Assembly (NCBI GenBank): GCA_913031335.1
Contig: CAJWGI010000039.1
Coordinates: 1 to 8,573 of the forward strand
Length of the DNA stretch: 8,573 bases
Direction of reading: 5' to 3'
DNA from: an uncultured Anaerolineales bacterium
Lineage (GTDB): Bacteria > Chloroflexota > Anaerolineae > Anaerolineales > UBA11657
A model generated the notes under the pieces. It saw nothing but the letters and a program-made list of their open reading frames with translations, had not been told where the DNA came from and searched no databases. This document shows, piece after piece, positions 6,543-8,573 of this stretch (positions within the stretch are counted from its first letter, which is position 1; the number at the start of each line of letters is the position of its first letter). A program made the position numbers and the translations under genes.

Positions 6543-8057
6543 TCAGTCTGGCCCCGCGATGGCCTGCACGGTGGACTTGGTCTGCTCTTCTAGCGCGCTC
6601 GTGCGCGACTCCAGATCCTCTAATTGATGCAGCCATTGCGCTGCCGCTTCCCGGTCGTTCACGTCTCGGGCGTTGACGCGCACGTTTAGCGCGGCGATGC
6701 GCAGTGCGCTGCGCGCAAGCTGCGCACCTGCGACCGCGTCACTGCCGGCATTTGAGTTTCCCTTCTCGACGACCTCCGCCGCTAATGCTTGCAGCTGCAC
6801 TGCCTGCTGCGCGACTTGCAGCGGTATCTTGGTGGCGTGATGTAGTGCGCACTGGATGGCGGTTGCGCGCGTGGTTTTCTCCGCTTTAGATTCTTTTGGC
6901 TGACGGTAGGCGGCCATCACCGCGTCAAATGCGGCTGCGTCCTGCGCTACCGCTGTCTGTAGGTCTGCGCGCAATGCTTCTGCTTCGGTGATGATTTGTG
7001 CCATACGGTCGGAGGTGACGGCGTATTTTTTCTTGTTCACTGTCAGACGGGCGACCATTGCGACCAGCGCGGCTGCCAGGGCGGCGGTGTGGGCAGCTGC
7101 TGATCCGCCGCCCGGGGTGGGCTTCCCGGCTGCCACTGCTTCGATGAAGTCCGGCGGCTGCGCAGCCGCGAACAGGCGCGTTTCCAGAATCTGATTAGCT
7201 TCGAATTGATCCAGTTGCAAATGCCATTGAGCGGTGTCAACCAGCGCGGCTTGCGGAATCAGGCCGATTAGCTCCGAATGATGGATTGCAACCTTGTGGC
7301 GGGCGGTTTCGCGCCGGATTGCTTCCACCACGCGCGCGACCGGCGTGCGCGTGTAATCGGTCAGATTCATCGAGACCTGTGCCCGGCCCTTGACCAGCAT
7401 CCCCAGCGCTTTGACGTAGCGCAGCCCGCCGGACGAATGACGCACTGCTCTGGCGATTTTGTCCGCGATTTCGACATCGGCGGTGGTCAGATAAACATTG
7501 AAGGCGATCAGGGGCGCACGCGCGCCGATGGCGGCCGCGCCGGCTGTGCCCACTTCGCGTGGCCCAAAATCGGGAGCGCGGTCGGGCTCGCTGGAGATGC
7601 TGTCGCGGATGCCTTCATATTCGCCGCGGCGCACGTTAGCCAGGTTCTTGCGCTCGGGGCGCCTAGCGGCCTGCTCATATAGGTAAACCGGGATGCCCAA
7701 TTCCGTGCCTACGCGCTGTCCGAGCGCGCGCGCCATCTCGACGCACTCTTCCATGCTGGCCCCGACCAACGGCACAAAGGGCACGACATCGGTCGCGCCC
7801 ATGCGCGGGTGTTCGCCCTGCTGGCGGGTCATATCTATAAGTTCGGTGGCTTCGACGATGGCGGCGAAGGCTGCCTGCGCAACGGCCTGCGGCGCTCCGG
7901 CAAAGGTCAATACCGAGCGATTGTGGTCGGCATCGCTGCTGCGGTCGAGTAGGGCTGCGCCGGGCACGGCGCTGATTGCTTGCGCGATGGCGTCCACCAC
8001 TTCCGGGCGGCGACCTTCAGAGAAGTTGGGGATGCACTCGACGATTGGCTGTGTCAT
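6543..8057 (-). CDS. ftcD: Bifunctional glutamate formiminotransferase / formimidoyl-THF cyclodeaminase
   Basis: Final steps of the route: transfers the formimino group of N-formimino-glutamate to tetrahydrofolate, releasing glutamate (EC 2.1.2.5), then cyclises and deaminates formimino-THF to 5,10-methenyl-THF and ammonia (EC 4.3.1.4). The product is 504 residues. The transferase N-domain opens with VECIPNFSEGR (6-16) and carries HPRMGATDVVPFVP (83-96), where His83 matches the catalytic His82 of the mammalian enzyme. Its C-domain has SGGLRYVKALGM (209-220) and QVSMNLTDY (227-235). The cyclodeaminase domain starts near 303, with the folate-site loop TPGGGSAAA (314-322) and GNSNAGSDAV (433-442). 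The start at 8057 was chosen because homologues begin just before VECIPNFSEG; an ATG at 8078 with GGAAG upstream would add seven residues. The fusion matches animal FTCD and is intact. It faces the hutUI unit, so it has its own promoter, and replaces the need for HutG or HutF. Confidence 0.95.
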   Translation of the reverse strand: MTQPIVECIPNFSEGRRPEVVDAIAQAISAVPGAALLDRSSDADHNRSVLTFAGAPQAVAQAAFAAIVEATELIDMTRQQGEHPRMGATDVVPFVPLVGASMEECVEMARALGQRVGTELGIPVYLYEQAARRPERKNLANVRRGEYEGIRDSISSEPDRAPDFGPREVGTAGAAAIGARAPLIAFNVYLTTADVEIADKIARAVRHSSGGLRYVKALGMLVKGRAQVSMNLTDYTRTPVARVVEAIRRETARHKVAIHHSELIGLIPQAALVDTAQWHLQLDQFEANQILETRLFAAAQPPDFIEAVAAGKPTPGGGSAAAHTAALAAALVAMVARLTVNKKKYAVTSDRMAQIITEAEALRADLQTAVAQDAAAFDAVMAAYRQPKESKAEKTTRATAIQCALHHATKIPLQVAQQAVQLQALAAEVVEKGNSNAGSDAVAGAQLARSALRIAALNVRVNARDVNDREAAAQWLHQLEDLESRTSALEEQTKSTVQAIAGPD

Positions 8058-8220
8058 CGGGAGCCGGAATTGTAACATGGGCTTCCAGTCGCATGGATGC
8101 TGTGGGACGCGGTGGCGTGTGACCTTGTTCGGCACGCTTCCCGCTGGCGCGTTTCTCCAAATCGGATACAATCCCAACTGGTACTGATACCGGCGCATCC
8201 CCAACATCAGAGAGGGTCAG
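8058..8220. promoter_or_regulatory. Divergent ftcD / purine nucleoside phosphorylase intergenic region
   Basis: This region must carry promoters for both flanking genes. On the plus strand TACAAT (8167-8172) could be a -10 for the phosphorylase with a leader of about 41 nt, but no good -35 is seen. It sits in a small symmetric GGAT-ACA-ATCC (8164-8174). On the minus strand TGTTACAAT (8069-8077) is an extended -10 match, but it would start only about 5 nt before the ATG at 8057, giving a near-leaderless message. Neither call is strong. Confidence 0.25.
8209..8216 (+). promoter_or_regulatory. Ribosome binding site of the purine nucleoside phosphorylase
   Basis: AGAGAGGG lies 4 nt before the ATG at 8221, a good purine-rich Shine-Dalgarno match that fixes the start. 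Confidence 0.6.
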
Positions 8221-8573
8221 ATGAGCGCGTATTTCTCGCTGGAGCAATTTCAAGAAACAGTGGAAGCGATCCGTGGGCGTACACAGCATCGCTCGACGGT
8301 GGGCATGATCCTGGGCACTGGTTTGGGGTCGCTTGCTGACGAGGTTCAGGCGGCTGACCGGCTGCCTTATTCGGAGCTGCCGCATTGGCCGGAATCCACT
8401 GTGGAGGGGCATGCCGGGCGGCTGGTCATCGGTGAGCTGGATGGCCACACCGTGCTGGTGATGCAGGGTCGGGCGCATTATTATGAGGGCTACACCATGG
8501 CGCAGGTCGGCTTGCCGGTGCGGGTGATGCAGTTGCTGGGCGTGCAGACGCTTCTGATTACCAATGCCGCCGG
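8221..8573 (+). CDS. punA: Purine nucleoside phosphorylase, trimeric class, N-terminal 117 residues (3' end outside window)
   Basis: Splits purine ribonucleosides or deoxyribonucleosides (typically inosine and guanosine) with phosphate, yielding base and (deoxy)ribose-1-phosphate; a cytoplasmic salvage enzyme. In the visible part the phosphate loop LGTGLGS spans 31-37, VEGHAGRL 61-68 contains His64, QGRAHYYEGY 82-91 contains Arg84, His86, Tyr88 and Glu89, and ITNAA 113-117 begins the conserved NAAG block. Numbering coincides with human PNP (His64, Arg84, His86, Tyr88, Glu89), which makes the trimeric family clear and excludes the hexameric DeoD type. S-methyl-5'-thioadenosine phosphorylase is related, but the HYYEGY loop and NAAG favour PNP. 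Purine specificity depends on the C-terminal Glu/Asn, which is outside the window. It is divergent from ftcD and likely a separate unit. Confidence 0.92.
   Translation, partial: MSAYFSLEQFQETVEAIRGRTQHRSTVGMILGTGLGSLADEVQAADRLPYSELPHWPESTVEGHAGRLVIGELDGHTVLVMQGRAHYYEGYTMAQVGLPVRVMQLLGVQTLLITNAA

Noticed and set aside
8058..8207. 50-residue N-terminal extension of FTCD in frame up to 8207
   Set aside because: Would run through the phosphorylase promoter region; FTCD homologues begin just before the VECIPNFSEG motif. Only the 7-residue extension from 8078 stays possible.
8017..8478. 153-codon minus-strand frame over the ftcD start and phosphorylase gene
   Set aside because: Antisense to the PNP coding sequence and overlaps the FTCD N-terminus; no recognisable domain.
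1..8573. CRISPR arrays, tRNA or rRNA genes, insertion sequences, integrase or toxin-antitoxin genes
   Set aside because: Looked for repeated spacers, cloverleaf-like segments, transposase motifs and terminal repeats; none is visible, and almost all bases are accounted for by the metabolic genes.

Overview
The window looks like bacterial chromosomal DNA of moderately high GC (about 66% in a hand-counted 240-base sample of hutI, 4861-5100). The LCP-family protein at the left edge has a style I associate with Chloroflexota (SIPRD, then RINTANF, then PGGGPALAM). The taxonomic guess is therefore Chloroflexota (Anaerolineae-like), with moderate to low confidence. No rRNA or other phylogenetic marker is present.

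Layout: (1) 1-606, minus strand: N-terminal part of a membrane-anchored LytR-CpsA-Psr (LCP) protein, cut by the window edge. (2) 607-794: intergenic region with a candidate extended -10 for the LCP gene, a striking 10-bp inverted repeat and a weak hairpin just after hutH. (3) 795-2408, minus: hutH, histidine ammonia-lyase. (4) 2409-2487: a 79-bp divergent promoter region with direct repeats. (5) 2488-4155, plus: hutU, urocanase. (6) 4152-5441, plus: hutI, imidazolonepropionase, overlapping hutU by ATGA. (7) 5461-6498, plus: a signal-anchored SGNH/GDSL hydrolase-like protein of clearly lower GC. (8) 6543-8057, minus: a fused glutamate formiminotransferase / formiminotetrahydrofolate cyclodeaminase (FTCD). 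(9) 8221-8573, plus: start of a trimeric-type purine nucleoside phosphorylase, cut by the right edge.

Together HutH, HutU, HutI and FTCD form a complete route from L-histidine to L-glutamate: histidine to urocanate to imidazolone propionate to N-formimino-glutamate, whose formimino group is passed to tetrahydrofolate and deaminated to 5,10-methenyl-THF. Carbon 2 of the imidazole ring is thus kept for one-carbon metabolism. Neither HutG (formimidoylglutamase) nor HutF is seen, and no hut regulator or histidine transporter lies inside the window.

The coding content is mostly well-known metabolism. The points most worth a second look are the Ser-Ser-Gly triad at the MIO cofactor position of HutH (family norm Ala-Ser-Gly), the compositionally distinct SGNH gene between hutI and ftcD, the repeat architecture of the hutH/hutU divergent promoter, and the inverted repeat upstream of the LCP gene. 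I see no sign of a wholly new system, and no mobile element, CRISPR array, tRNA or rRNA.
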